From Baylisascaris procyonis (lineage: Eukaryota > Nematoda > Chromadorea > Rhabditida > Ascarididae): DNA of 64,000 nt. The notes beneath the pieces are model-generated. The model did no database searches. It saw only the letters and a program-made list of their open reading frames with translations, and was not told the DNA's origin. Location of the stretch: the NCBI GenBank assembly GCA_037389465.1, contig JAZARR010000123.1, forward strand, positions 2,178,501-2,242,500. Reading direction: 5' to 3'. The position numbers and the translations under genes were made by a program. Shown piece after piece: positions 13,723 through 25,666 of this stretch; the stretch's first letter is position 1; every line of letters begins with the position of its first letter.

Positions 13723-13834
13723 AAGATGCCATTACTCGAAACGTCACTTTTGATGGATCGGAAATATTTCCGTCTGGATCCCGAAGAAGAGGCGATGTGG
13801 ACGTCCGAATTAAAATTTTGAATTTTTCATCCAT
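13723..13834 (-). CDS. possible first exon of an unidentified gene (weak)
   Basis: An ATG at 13834 opens a frame beginning MDEKFKILIRTSTSPLL and continuing with RDPDGNISDPSK. A strong nematode donor (T|GTAAGC) occurs after 13723, giving 37 codons plus one base. The composition looks more coding-like than the surroundings, and the local base composition is less AT-rich. No following exon could be joined by phase with confidence, and the frame stays open through the donor to 13571. It could be the first exon of the gene whose last exon is at 8061-8225, but nothing proves the link. Confidence 0.25.
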
Positions 13835-16800
13835 AGTGAATGTTTATGGTTGAGGACCGAGTTCTCCAATTTTCAAGGCCGCAGACTCATTATATGGGAA
13901 TATAAAATGAATCTTAAAAGAAGATAACTCAACGAATCAGTGCACGGGAAAACAAGTTTACCCTAGTATTCCAATCAGTTTCTTAATGAAAATTCGGATA
14001 TAGAATTAAAGATGGGCTTCTCGATTTGAATGGTTTCTTATGAAAGCGCATTATTGGGCGCCATATAGTATCAGCTTCCTTATTTCCCGTTGAACACTTC
14101 AAAGCACCACCAATCTGACTGACAGAAATACAAAAGGCGCATTTTGCGTCAGCTTCCTTAGTTCAATTTCCTAGAAGCTTGTTTGTTATAGACTACTCTC
14201 CTTAAGTTTCCTCGCCTATAGGTTTACTTTTTCTGATTTGAAAATTCCAGCTATGAGATAAAGAGGTAAGCAAATATGTATATACTGACAAAGAGAAGAT
14301 CATTATAATGCACGCTTGCAAAACTTTTTTTTACTTAAAAAAACGCTTAAAATCAAGCATTTCACCTGAAAATCCATTTAAAAATTTAACGGAACATTCA
14401 ATTCGCATTTAAACGTCACCATTCCCCGATAACCGGTAAAAAATTTCAATGATGCGTGACTTTAAAGTGTAACATTCATTCAACAAAGAGAAACTTTAAT
14501 TTCAACTTGAAGGCGAATTCTTTGTCGTCGCTTTTTTTCGGCTAAAGGCGTTGCATTCATGATAGTGCTATACCTATTCGCTATATTTCTAACGATGGTT
14601 CCCTCTTTATTAGTTTCAACACTTGTAAATCATCAAAAATTCTTATGATCTTGTTTTTTCATTTGCTTTAAAATTTCAGTTCAAGCAAAGAAATTTTCTT
14701 AAAAAGAAATTTTTCTAAATAGAGATTAAAAAAAAACAATTGGTTAGTAGTGTTATTAACTACTAGCCATTCGCAGTAACAAATTCTGAAAGGAGCTAGG
14801 TAAATATTGGAAATAATCCTATTCATCTTGGATCTAAGCCTGACTATATGCGCATCTATCCACTCGTCGATTGCTGTTTACTCATGCGCATTCGACGTGA
14901 TATATATTCGCAGACATGGAGAAATCCCTATTCTCAATGGAATTTTTAGCATTACAATTGTTGTTTTGCAATATTTTAAAGCATTTTACAAAATTGAGGG
15001 CTAAACTTTGCAACTACAAGATTTCTATATGATGATAGTAAAAACTTCAAAAAATGTGCTTATTATATTTTCAAATATAAACAAGAAGATCTCTTATATC
15101 GATAAAATTCGAAAATTTCTTTAAACCAATTTTCAGTCATATTTCAATGAAAACTAAATGGAAAAAAGTGCACTAACACAGTGAGAGTTACAAATGCCCC
15201 GTATGTCGTTCTACTAACCAATCGGCTATCGGCATTCACTAGCACAAAAAAAAGAACTGCAGAGTAATGCCGTAAAAAAAGCAATTCGCCAGCTGCTCAC
15301 ATCATCAAAGAATAACCAAAAAAAAAAAAAGAATATGAAAGGAGTTTGCATGATGTATACTTCTACAATATTACTTATTAAATCAACTAGTTGCATTAAT
15401 TGCCAAAAGTGAGTCATTGCAATAATATATACTCATATTTCATTAATCTCATCGTTCGTGCAAAACTTTTGCAAAACAATCGCATACACGCGTTTTTGCA
15501 AAGCGAATTATCGAAGTATCCTATCTGCGTGCATGCGTCTGTTTGTCTATATATCTCTCTTTATGCCTGTCTGTACGTATGTCTTTATGTATACTGCAAT
15601 AAATGAATATTAACACTCAGTAAAATCACGAAAAAATGCACCAAAACTCAACAATAAGTCACCTGTTGATTCATTCACATCGGCTGTAATTCTAGGCATT
15701 TAAAAACAAGAAGACATTTGTATAAGCTTTCCACCGATCACGTTGCAGAGGAACGAATTTTTCGAAAAAATTTTGTTGAAGCCATTCAGTTAACGAGTAT
15801 TATTTTACATATTTATTATCTTCTGTTAACTCATTGAATTAGTTGTGCAAGTGAGGCGTATGCAAAATGCGCGTATTGTGCGGGCTCGTCTAGTATGTTT
15901 CCTCACTTGTTCTTTTGGCCCCAACAGCAGTAAAATGCTACCTAGAGGTCGTTAAATATGTGCAAATTTGCCGGTGCATTTATGTATTTAATCCTGTCAC
16001 ATGTTGATGGATCATCTTAACAGTCGTTCTGGAGTTTATTCTACGGCATAAATTTCAACACCGAATTTAATTACTGTGGCTGTGCATTCTCAGATTTAAA
16101 GCCAACAGGAAAACTAATAACAAGCGGACTCACTCACAAAAAATCTCGACTTTGCGATTCATGAATGTAAAACTACTGCTGGGCATCAAAAGTCTTTTGT
16201 ACATGGAAGCGGTCAAGCAAACTTGCATTTGCAAATTTCATCGCTAAAATTATGGTCTATTATTGATGAAAACGCTTATGAATTGGTACTGGATATATGC
16301 TTGAAAATCATCCTCACGTGTACATTCTAACGTAATTTTCTGGACAGCTAGCAAAGCTGGCAATGTGCAGTAGTCGCCGTAATGAACTCTTATATGCACA
16401 CGGTGAAAGATATTACATAATATTCATTTTTCTGCATCAGAACGAATTCGAATAGCAACCAATCATAATCGACAATTCTATAGAAAGATAAAAAGCGGAT
16501 CAGAAGCGGACATTCTCAATCCTATTGCATTTAAATGTGAATAAAATAAATAAACTTTTCGATCATGCAACAATCCTCTCAAGTAGCCCAACAAATAACT
16601 TCCCCTTTTTTGACTCTTATTTTTTCCAATTACCTTCGAAATACGGATCCATATATTGGGCTGATTAGAATTGCTGAATATGCGATCCCATCCATATATC
16701 AAAAACAACGAACGATTTAAATTGCAGCACTGATTCCATGTTATTTTCACATGACAGTAAGGTTCGGGAGAGCATTTGAGCTTCTGGAAGATCGAACTAT

Positions 16801-16841
16801 TTTCGACTCTATTATGCGCCAATTCCGCACTAATCTATATC
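13835..16841. other. no gene seen
   Basis: AT-rich sequence with only chance-length open frames. Around 14045-14160 a short motif is imperfectly repeated (a 'cgcatt...' block followed by 'cagcttcctta'), about 100 nt apart. Confidence 0.5.
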
Positions 16842-16981
16842 CATCCATTTAAATGTGCGTACAGGTCTCATACTAATAAAGGCTATATGCAATCAATCTA
16901 ACATTTATCTTCAGATAAATGTTAGATTGATTGCATATAGCCTTTATTAGTATGACATCTGTACCCACATTTAAATGGATG
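16842..16981. repeat. 140-nt near-perfect inverted repeat (foldback/MITE-like)
   Basis: Two arms of about 69 nt meet at a centre near 16911-16914 with almost no loop. Arm 1 runs from 16842 inward and arm 2 ends at 16981; the only differences seen are about three substitutions near the outer third of each arm. Termini read catccattt...aaatggatg. No transposase is encoded. This is the form of a non-autonomous foldback element or a young palindromic duplication. A clear target-site duplication was not found. Confidence 0.85.
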
Positions 16982-19130
16982 TAGAAAATTAGCATTTAAG
17001 CGGAAGTAGAAGCAGAAGTAAATATATCGAACTACGCTTTTAAACACCATCAGAAATTCAAATAAGCATAGAAAACGCAATATTGAAATTCCTATTAAAA
17101 ATTAAAATATAAAATATTACCTTATGAGGCATTCCTAATACTGCTGAAGTATTCGGTTAGCACACACTCCCGTTGGGTTTAAGCATCGACGACACTAATG
17201 CATCCCCGTCACGAGTAGGCGGAGTTAAATGATGATGGACACGACAAGCTATACACCTACCACATGTTTCATGATAGCTTAGTCGGTTCAATAAACGTCT
17301 GTTGTTCACTCAAGACGTTTTTCAACGAAATATATATTCATATCGAATTATAGATTCTTAGTTAAATAACCAATTTAAAAAATATGCAAATATATGCAAA
17401 TTAATCGCACTCGAGTAAATGAGTTCGTTTTTTTGTACTCTCTATTCGAAGAACTAATTTTCCCACATTAAGAATCTCGTTGCAAGCTAATCACCCACAA
17501 AATTTACCTTGATGTTTCGTATGACAGAATAAAGTCCACCAAAGAAATCAAACAAAAAAATTCAAATCCTATCCGAAATTCGTATTAAACCAAAATGCCC
17601 TGAAGCAATGATTCACATCTTCAAAAAAAAAACACTCACTATGAGCAATATTAACGCATACGTTTTATGTAAAAAAAATGCAGGTGTCTTGCAACCGTTG
17701 TCTAATGATAACATAAATAAAACTTCTCACATATTTTGCCTTATCATATTCACTGCGGGATGTTAGCAAGGTCAACGAAATGGCAATGCTCAAATCGAGA
17801 AATGCGGTAAGTTTTGTTTTATTAATGCGACTATTATTGTAGGCGCTTTTTTTAAGTTTATAAACTTGAAGTTGTAAAGTGTATAATGAAGTGTACTGTG
17901 TCTGTGCGTGTGTACATCCATCTGCCTATCTAGTCCTCCGCTAGCTTCAGCAAAGAAATCACTAGAACTGTGAGATTTAATTGGATGTAACATAAACTGC
18001 AGATTTGACGGAACATAAAAAAGATTGCTCTGTCAACTTGGGAATTGTTTGAAGTGAGCTGAAACTGTTTATAGACGATAAAATACCCTGAGATGTATAC
18101 TTGATATCTATCAATTTGCATTTTGCAAGTGATGATATTGAAATAGTAATTCTTTTTGAGAAAAATTTTATATAACTTATGGCTTAAAATTTTATATTAA
18201 TTAATGGATTCAGTTTGTTTATATGAGTGAATGCGAAAACAAATATGCCAGCTTTTATTCTCGCGAAGCATTTTCTCACGTGCTAATTGTTGAATTATTA
18301 ATGCAAATCTGCTAAAAATAGCGAAGCGCTGAGTAGGATAACTGTGTTCACCGCTTACATATAGTCGTAATAAAAGTTTTTCCTTCTTCAGTACAAGTTT
18401 AGTTTGTTGACCAAGAGATTGACATGCGGAAAACTACCCACTGAATCGACGCTACATGCTTTCGACCAGTCTATAACATCACTGGTGTCTGATGGGCAAC
18501 AAATATGGGTGCATATAATTTTTTTCTAGATGTTCAACTTCAAAATATATGGAATGACTGTTTACATACAATATGGGAAAACTTACATATAATATGGAAA
18601 AAAAATCTTTCTAGATCGCTCCAATGCTTTCATATCATTGGCTCTATTCAACTTCAAAATTTGCAATGACTCTTTAGTTGCAATGATGAGGAAACATTTC
18701 AACTAAAGTAGGATTCCACATGAAAGATCGTTTGCCTTAATCTTATGGAGCAGCCTACTATAATCGATTGTGCTAATCTACGTAAGCTATTTCCGCTTGA
18801 ATTCTTTTGTTTAGTGCAGCTGACCTCTACGATTGCGATGAAACAAATTGTGTTGCAGATGATCACCCAATAAGAAGCCATTCACATCTCCTGGTATGCT
18901 TCTCTATTTGCATATTTCTCATGGTTTAGACGACTGATATCTTCCTTCTCGATGATAAGCATCAACAACAAAACAGCTTTCGGCTGCTTCTATTTGACGT
19001 TTTAAAAAAAATGGTCTCAAAAAAAAAGTTTGCATAATTTTATTAGAAAAGAGCACAGTAGATTGATTCAGAAATTTTAGCAAAGGTAGAGAGAGAGCGG
19101 CAATAGTAAATGAAAACAGCTAAGAGAAAA
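16982..19130. other. intergenic, no gene seen
   Basis: AT-rich sequence downstream of the secreted-protein gene. No RNA gene or coding exon could be supported on either strand. Confidence 0.5.
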
Positions 19131-20299
19131 TTAAGCTTTAGGTGCTTTTGTGGTTCTAGCTGGAACATTAGCAAGTGGAGCACATTGACCAGTACACATT
19201 GCTCCTTGTCGATCCTTTTGTACAGGCTTCAAATCGTCGCCAACCTTATATGTGACACGACCGATTCCATTCAACGATACCTTAAAAAATAACAAATTTT
19301 TATGTGCATTTGCATTATGAAAAGATAAGTATCACGAAATTCGGATGTTTTTTTTTTTAATTTCAAGCTCAAATATCCTCCATTAAATGCACCAATACTT
19401 ATGAATTTGGCGCCTTGCCAATTTTAGACTAGTTTCAAAATTTTGCAATTTTTTGCTCGTTTCTATCTCTCCAAATTCCGTTTGAATCCGTTGTGGGAAT
19501 TCGAATCGAGCTAAAGTTAAAAAGTTTCCGAGGAAAAAATATGCATTACATTGAATCAAACAAAATTTAATGAACTGGGAATCCCAATTTCTCTCTATTA
19601 TCCTCCGCACTCACAAATTACGCTCAACTATGCTTGTCTCTTGCTGTGGTAATGTGTTTTTGCTTTCAAGAAAAATAGATTCATTTATGCGAGACTGAAT
19701 GCAACATGATGCATGTTTCATTTTATTTCACGATTGTGGTTAGCTTAATTAATCGCTCTCGGTAATAATGGGATATCGTGCAAACTCCCTCTAATCATTC
19801 TCGATGTTAATTAAATTTGTTTAAGTTAGGTTTATGTTTATTTAATTCCTATTCTCGATTATTTTCGAAATTTCGCTCATTGCCAATTAAGATCAAAGTT
19901 AACTTTCAAGTTAATTTTCTAGTCATTAGATTGAACAGTTGCGCCACGAAAGCTTCTATCGTGATCATTTGCATCATTAGAATATTACTACTTATAACGA
20001 ATCATTATTGATTTCAGATAAAATTTGAATTTATTGCAATTGCAGTACAACATTTTATCGATTGCAAAACCACAACACTCTTCCTAAGCAATCACTTTGC
20101 AATATCGGTCACTTATATCAGATCATCTTGCAACATCATATACTAAATTCGAAAAGGCAATCATTAGCATTGAAAGAAATAAAACATTTCGTTATTGGAC
20201 GAAAAGTTCGAAAATACAAATGCAGATTGCATCAATTAAAATCGTTTAACGTCTATACTCACATCTTATTGCTAATGTTCAATTTGAGTGCAAAATAAG

Positions 20300-20354
<55 letters not shown>

Positions 20355-21137
20355 ACAAACCTTTACATCGGCCACTTGTTTGCCATTTTCATAGGTGATT
20401 ATTTGCCAATCTTTAATGCCGCATTCTTCTGAATTCTGTTGAAAGGTTTTCTTCTCGCGTTTCTTTGTGAATGACCATCTAGAAAGTGAATTTGCCTGCC
20501 ATAATACACTTTTGTTGAATTATTTTGAAAGAAAAGTTAAGCAGTCGAACGATAGTAAAAAGTATAACAAACCATTACGTGAATGAAAATGAAAGCTAAA
20601 CTCTTATTGAGATAGGGGGGAATTCAACTGCTTGAATAGTGATGCTGGATTGTTTAAGAATCTGAGGGTGGGTGATATTTGCTAAAATCGGATGGAGCTC
20701 TGGAGGTTTTTCGGCTCCAAAAGAACACTTGAATGGTCCTTTCCTACTAGTAATCAAGAAAGGTTACTAACAGGTAAGCAATGATTGTATGATCTGAGCG
20801 GCCTATGAGCAAACCTTGCAAATGGAACCACTACTAACTAAAGCCTTTATTCGCAAGACTACGTTATTTAATCATGCCGTAGAAATGACAAAGAACTTCA
20901 TTAAAAATTTCAAAATAAGTGGACAATTTTTTTTTTGCTCTCATGACGTCATAAAAGATTCAATGATATATAAGAAAAATAAACTCACTTATCGCTCTTT
21001 TTACCATTCGGTGCGATTATTTGTGCGTCGAATTTTTTATCGGTATCGGATTTGAGATGAACGATTATATCACAGCCGAATACAGTATAGGCGGCCATTA
21101 CCGTTACCAATAGTAAGAGTATCGTTGTAAGACGCAT
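19131..21137 (-). CDS. small secreted nematode protein, 138 residues, three exons
   Basis: Complete gene. Exon 1, 20989-21137 (donor gtgagt); exon 2, 20361-20478 (acceptor tttctag); exon 3, 19131-19280, ending in TAA. Phases close exactly: 49 codons plus 2 nt, then 40 codons including the split Lys, then 49 codons and stop. Residues 1-20 ([20 protein letters not shown]) form a textbook signal peptide, and the mature chain should begin near G21-C22. The mature part has four cysteines: C22, one in EECGIKDWQ near residue 69, and the pair CTGQC near residues 118-122. Features include [21 protein letters not shown] and a final basic tail. The alternation of beta-prone segments suggests a compact, disulfide-bonded beta domain. 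I associate this pattern with nematode-only secreted proteins but cannot name the family or give a function. An upstream ATG at 21239 is in frame, but the signal peptide identifies the one at 21137 as the start. Confidence 0.9.
20300..20355. repeat. (AAAT)n microsatellite next to a splice donor
   Basis: About 14 units of AAAT/AATA begin five bases inside intron 2 of the secreted-protein gene; the donor is at 20360. The repeat is therefore transcribed immediately after exon 2. Confidence 0.95.
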
Positions 21138-24100
21138 TTTTTTCGGCCGAAAATTTTTGATATTATTGTGAAACTTAGCAGTACCGAATATCATCATCAT
21201 TGACGTTATTGAACAAGAGAAATACTCATGCGTTCCCAAAATTCATAATTGTGGGAGGAAGGGGACGGATGATGGGGAGGGAAGAACGGTAGCCAATCTG
21301 AGTGTTCACTCCCCTTTGCCTCGAGCTGTACATATTTTTATGCTTTCAAGAAGATGAAATAAGTAAAAAAAAAATTCTATTCAGGTTGCTCGAAATTGAA
21401 ATATTTACAACTGGTCCTTGTTGGTATAACTGATCTTTTGTACAAAATGTGTAATAAATTCGCAACTGCGAAGCTTTAACAATACTGCTAACGGAACGCC
21501 ATCGGATAGCAAACTAATCACATTGGAATAGCCTTAAAAAATTTTAATTTTAATCAACGAAAAACTCCTCTGAGTAAAATCATTGATGAAACTGTGATAA
21601 TATAACTATATAACTGCGGTATTTGAATGATATTTTTGTGAGAAATTAAGAATACTAAGATAGTGTGGAAAAAACATTTCCAACAGAGAATTATTGCCGC
21701 CTAACATTGTGCTGTATAAATGTAGAACGGCGAAATAAATATGTGTGCCGACCAATTGCAACAACTGTTTTCCGTTAATAATGAGCTTAGTACATGCGAT
21801 TAGTTGTATTTTCCTTTAGAGTTGCTCTAACAGCTGATGCTTACACTGAATTTATCGTATGTTTGCTGTGTGTTTTTTTTTTACCAATGAAGAATGGAAT
21901 CAACTAATTTACAACTAAATCTAAATTTATTTAATTTATCGTAAATGAGTGAGCGCACTGAAGATGGCTGTTTAAGCTTGTAAGCTGCACTTCTATAATA
22001 ATTGCACTCCTTGCAACTATAGAAAGCAACATCTGAAATTACTAGCGTTCTATTTCGTATACAAAATGATTTCTAAAAATATTTAAAAATTACAATAAAT
22101 TTTTTGCCAATTATAGAAATAAAGCTTTTCCGATTGTGGTATCCCTCTGAGCGATAATATTTAATTTATTCTATCTTCGTTCAATTTTATATTTGCATAA
22201 CAAAGAAGTGTTGTTAATAGCCAACAAGCTTAAATTACCAGACGATTTATATCAACAACATGATAATTTCTATGTTGGCGCTAAACGTATAGCACATACA
22301 CTACGCATAAATATGTTTGGTGAAAGAAATATTGAAAACTTTGAATGCCTTTAAAGATGTTCGAGTACCATTCATTGTCCTATCAATCAAAATTTTTGCA
22401 ACTTATTACTTTTGTAAAATAAACTTGATTGATAACAATGATAGCCGATCATTATATCACCGAATATTTCCTCTTTTTCGAGATGAGCTCGATGGTCGTC
22501 TACGTGGTTCAATCTCTCGCTAATAAAGCGACTTTTTTTTTTGAGGTTACTGATTGGAGAATGTGAAGGGTAGCCGAAATGCGGAAATATCTGTAAGCGG
22601 GGGGAAGAAGTAACGAAACTAATCATGGAGCTTAGTGCAGAGATTAACGGCATCGACTGATATCATGATACCTCAAATGATATTTGCTACAAACATGCCT
22701 CATCTACATTGGCTTCATGAAAACTAATTGAAAAACTTTTTTTACTGATAAATTGTAATAAAAGTTTTTTCGAAATCCATCACCATAATAATAAGTGATT
22801 AGGAAATATACTACGACAGCAATTAAGATACGCACCTATCGCAAATTTGCTAATCGAAGCGTTAAATTATACAAATATTTCATAACTAATAAACGCTAAG
22901 AAGGCGTCAGATGAAGCTGACAGCTGTGCGAACTCTCAGCTGGGAAAGGTCGCTTTTATTCACATCCCATCTTGGCTACTTGAATGAAAATTTTAAAGGG
23001 AATTTCAACAAGTCCCTATGCGTTTATGACTGCTGCAAGATGCATGAATCGAGTGGACGGAGATTTTACATTTCCCGATTCTTAAAATGAAACAACCGAA
23101 GTTAACATCAAATTTTTTTCCAACATATCCAATATGTCCAATATTCCATGTTGGCAATGTCTAATAAGTTTGCGAGCAACAAACAAATAGTTTTTTGAAA
23201 ACTTGGAGCATTTTATTTGTGCGTAAAGAAAGCCTAGGCGCAGAGATATCGATTTGAAAGGAAACAAAAAATTCTGAAAAATAAAGCTGCAAGCGTGAGT
23301 TTTTGTAGAAATTAAAAAGTTGAAGTACGAAGACAATCCACTCAACATTTTACTGTTACATTTTGCAAACGGTTTGGAAAAAAATTTTTTCCCAGAAAAT
23401 AATGGACAGCATAAGGTTTACAATCTAATTTCCTCGACTTCTGGAAGCATTTTAGCACTAACATTTTCGTAATTACATTTTAATTCAACATTAAAGAGCT
23501 ATGTAAATTCATATCTTGCGCACATGAGAAATTAACTATATGTAATGTGGGCATCATAAATATAACGGTCTCTTAAATGGCTCTCCCAAAGGTCTAAGAA
23601 AATTAAAAAATTAAAATAGTGTGATATAAAAATTCTTAATAAACATATGTCCTATTCACACATACAAATACTTTAAATGAAGCCTTTATAGGCAACATGC
23701 TACCACAAACACGACCAGTGGAGTCAAATGAGCTTTATCCAACAACAACACGTTCAGTTTTATGACTATGCAATGACACTGCAAAATGACCTTGAGGGGA
23801 TGATGATGATGTGAAACATCATACCGAGCAACTATCAATGCGATTGCCCTAGCCGATATGACTGACAGTGGTTGATCACTGCGTTATAGACGGTTGAATG
23901 CGAAGCGGTAGAAAAAATTCGACCAACCGGCTGTCACTAGATGAATCATGGGGTGAGACTAATTGCCTGCTGTGATGCTTTCAGCACAACATTCGCATTG
24001 GTTCATTTGCACATATATCTTCATTCTTGGCTTAACGTGAAGCACATTTCAGCTGCATAATAGATCTTGCAAAAAATTGAATGGAAACAACTATCTCTCT

Positions 24101-24968
24101 GGCGTTTGCTTCAGACGATTCGCGAATGTTAGCACGACAAACTTGTGGCTATTTTTGCTTATCTATCATTGTACAGGTATATATATGTTTTATTGGCAAA
24201 AAAAAACCTGAGAAATGAGCGATAAGCTGTGTGTACGTTCAGGTAAGTATCTCTTAACACTCGAATTATTCTACTTTTATTCGTTCGCAAATTATTGCAT
24301 TTGCATATATTCCTCCAAACTATTGCTTTGAGTGAATATTAGCATTCCTTTCTTTTTATTTTTCCAAGATATTCGTGGGAAAAAAATTGCAGAGTTGAGT
24401 AGGACGTTATAACTGTGAGTGTTCAACGGCGCTTCACTAAGACAGCTTTTAGTAAAGCTTTCCATGGATCATTCCAGCCTAATTATGAGCAGCTGCTTCG
24501 TGTTTTTGAACTAAACCCTTTGTGGCATAGCATAGCTCAGTTCGATTTACATTTATGTTTCAAGACCGTTAGAGGTTTCTTAGACATTCCGTTCGAAAGC
24601 ATCGTCTCCTTTACAAAGTTTGCATTGCACTGTAGTTTCACCCTCTTCAAATTGAAAGGAAATCAACAAATCGAACTGATGTGCTCAACTCTTTTGCTTA
24701 TCGTGTTGTTCCCATCTCTGTTTGCCATGTGATGTGGGGATGGCTGGTAATTTCTCATGCTTTAAGAAACGTTTGGAGCAATGTGATCTATCGGCGGCAT
24801 ACGCCTCATTTCATTTATGACTAATTATCACATATATTTCCTTTTTTCAACATTCCTACATGTCTCTATTCCTCATGATCTCTAATATTTGTTTTCGTTA
24901 ACTACCTTCTGGGTTTTTAAACGCATGGTTGCGTGTAGTGTTAATCCTACATATGCTCTGTTGTTTCG

Positions 24969-24969
<1 letters not shown>
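21138..24969. other. intergenic, no gene seen; includes the upstream region of the secreted-protein gene
   Basis: The immediate 300 nt upstream of 21137 should hold the promoter of the secreted-protein gene; no convincing TATA or trans-splice site was singled out. A 105-codon plus-strand frame at 24415-24732 has no recognisable domain or splice partner and is within chance expectation. Confidence 0.5.
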
Positions 24970-25029
<60 letters not shown>

Positions 25030-25075
25030 GTCAAATTGCAGTGAGGGGGACTAAAACTAAAACTGAAACTAAAAC

Positions 25076-25147
<72 letters not shown>

Positions 25148-25195
25148 GTTTTAGTTTCAGTTTTAGTTTTAGTCCCCCTCACTGCAATTTGACTA
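24970..25195. repeat. (AT)n tract followed by a perfect 168-nt palindrome with an (AT)31 core
   Basis: An alternating AT tract (24970-25025) precedes a 53-nt unique arm (25028-25080), then exactly 62 nt of AT (25081-25142), then the exact reverse complement of the arm (25143-25195). Because the AT core is self-complementary, 25028-25195 is a perfect palindrome. The arms contain an internal run of AAAACT/GAAACT hexamers. It lies about 470 nt downstream of the stop codon of receptor gene A. Confidence 0.95.
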
Positions 25196-25666
25196 CGATT
25201 TTATTGGAAGTCCATCAGCGAATGAATAACGTGAACGAATAATAACCAAACAAAACGAGGCCTCCCGTTGTTCTATTTTGCGCTTTTATAGATCAATTAC
25301 CTACAAGTGAACGAATGGAATATTTCATAAATACCATATTTGGATCATAACAGTACTCATTCCGTTGAAAAAACTACCATAAGCTAGGATAATTTATTGC
25401 CAAAAAAGTGTTTAATTCGAATTAATACAATCTTTTTTCTTGAAAAAGCCATCCGGTAAGGATAAATTATTTTAAGCGACCGAGCGAAAACTTTTTTTCG
25501 AGATAATGATCTACAACAAGATTCGTCCATATGAATCGTGTCACTCAAATTATTTTCTTGTTATTTCATAACGTTTAATTGTGTAGGTGAAATATCTATA
25601 ACAAGCAAATATTTAAAATTTTTATTTGAATTCATCGTGACAGAGAACACCACCATTATAATCACC

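Noticed and set aside
16478..16822. 114-codon minus-strand frame next to the foldback element
   Set aside because: No domain, signal peptide or splice partner. At this base composition a handful of frames this long are expected by chance in 64 kb.
24415..24732. 105-codon plus-strand frame
   Set aside because: No recognisable motif, no good start context and no partner exon; chance length.
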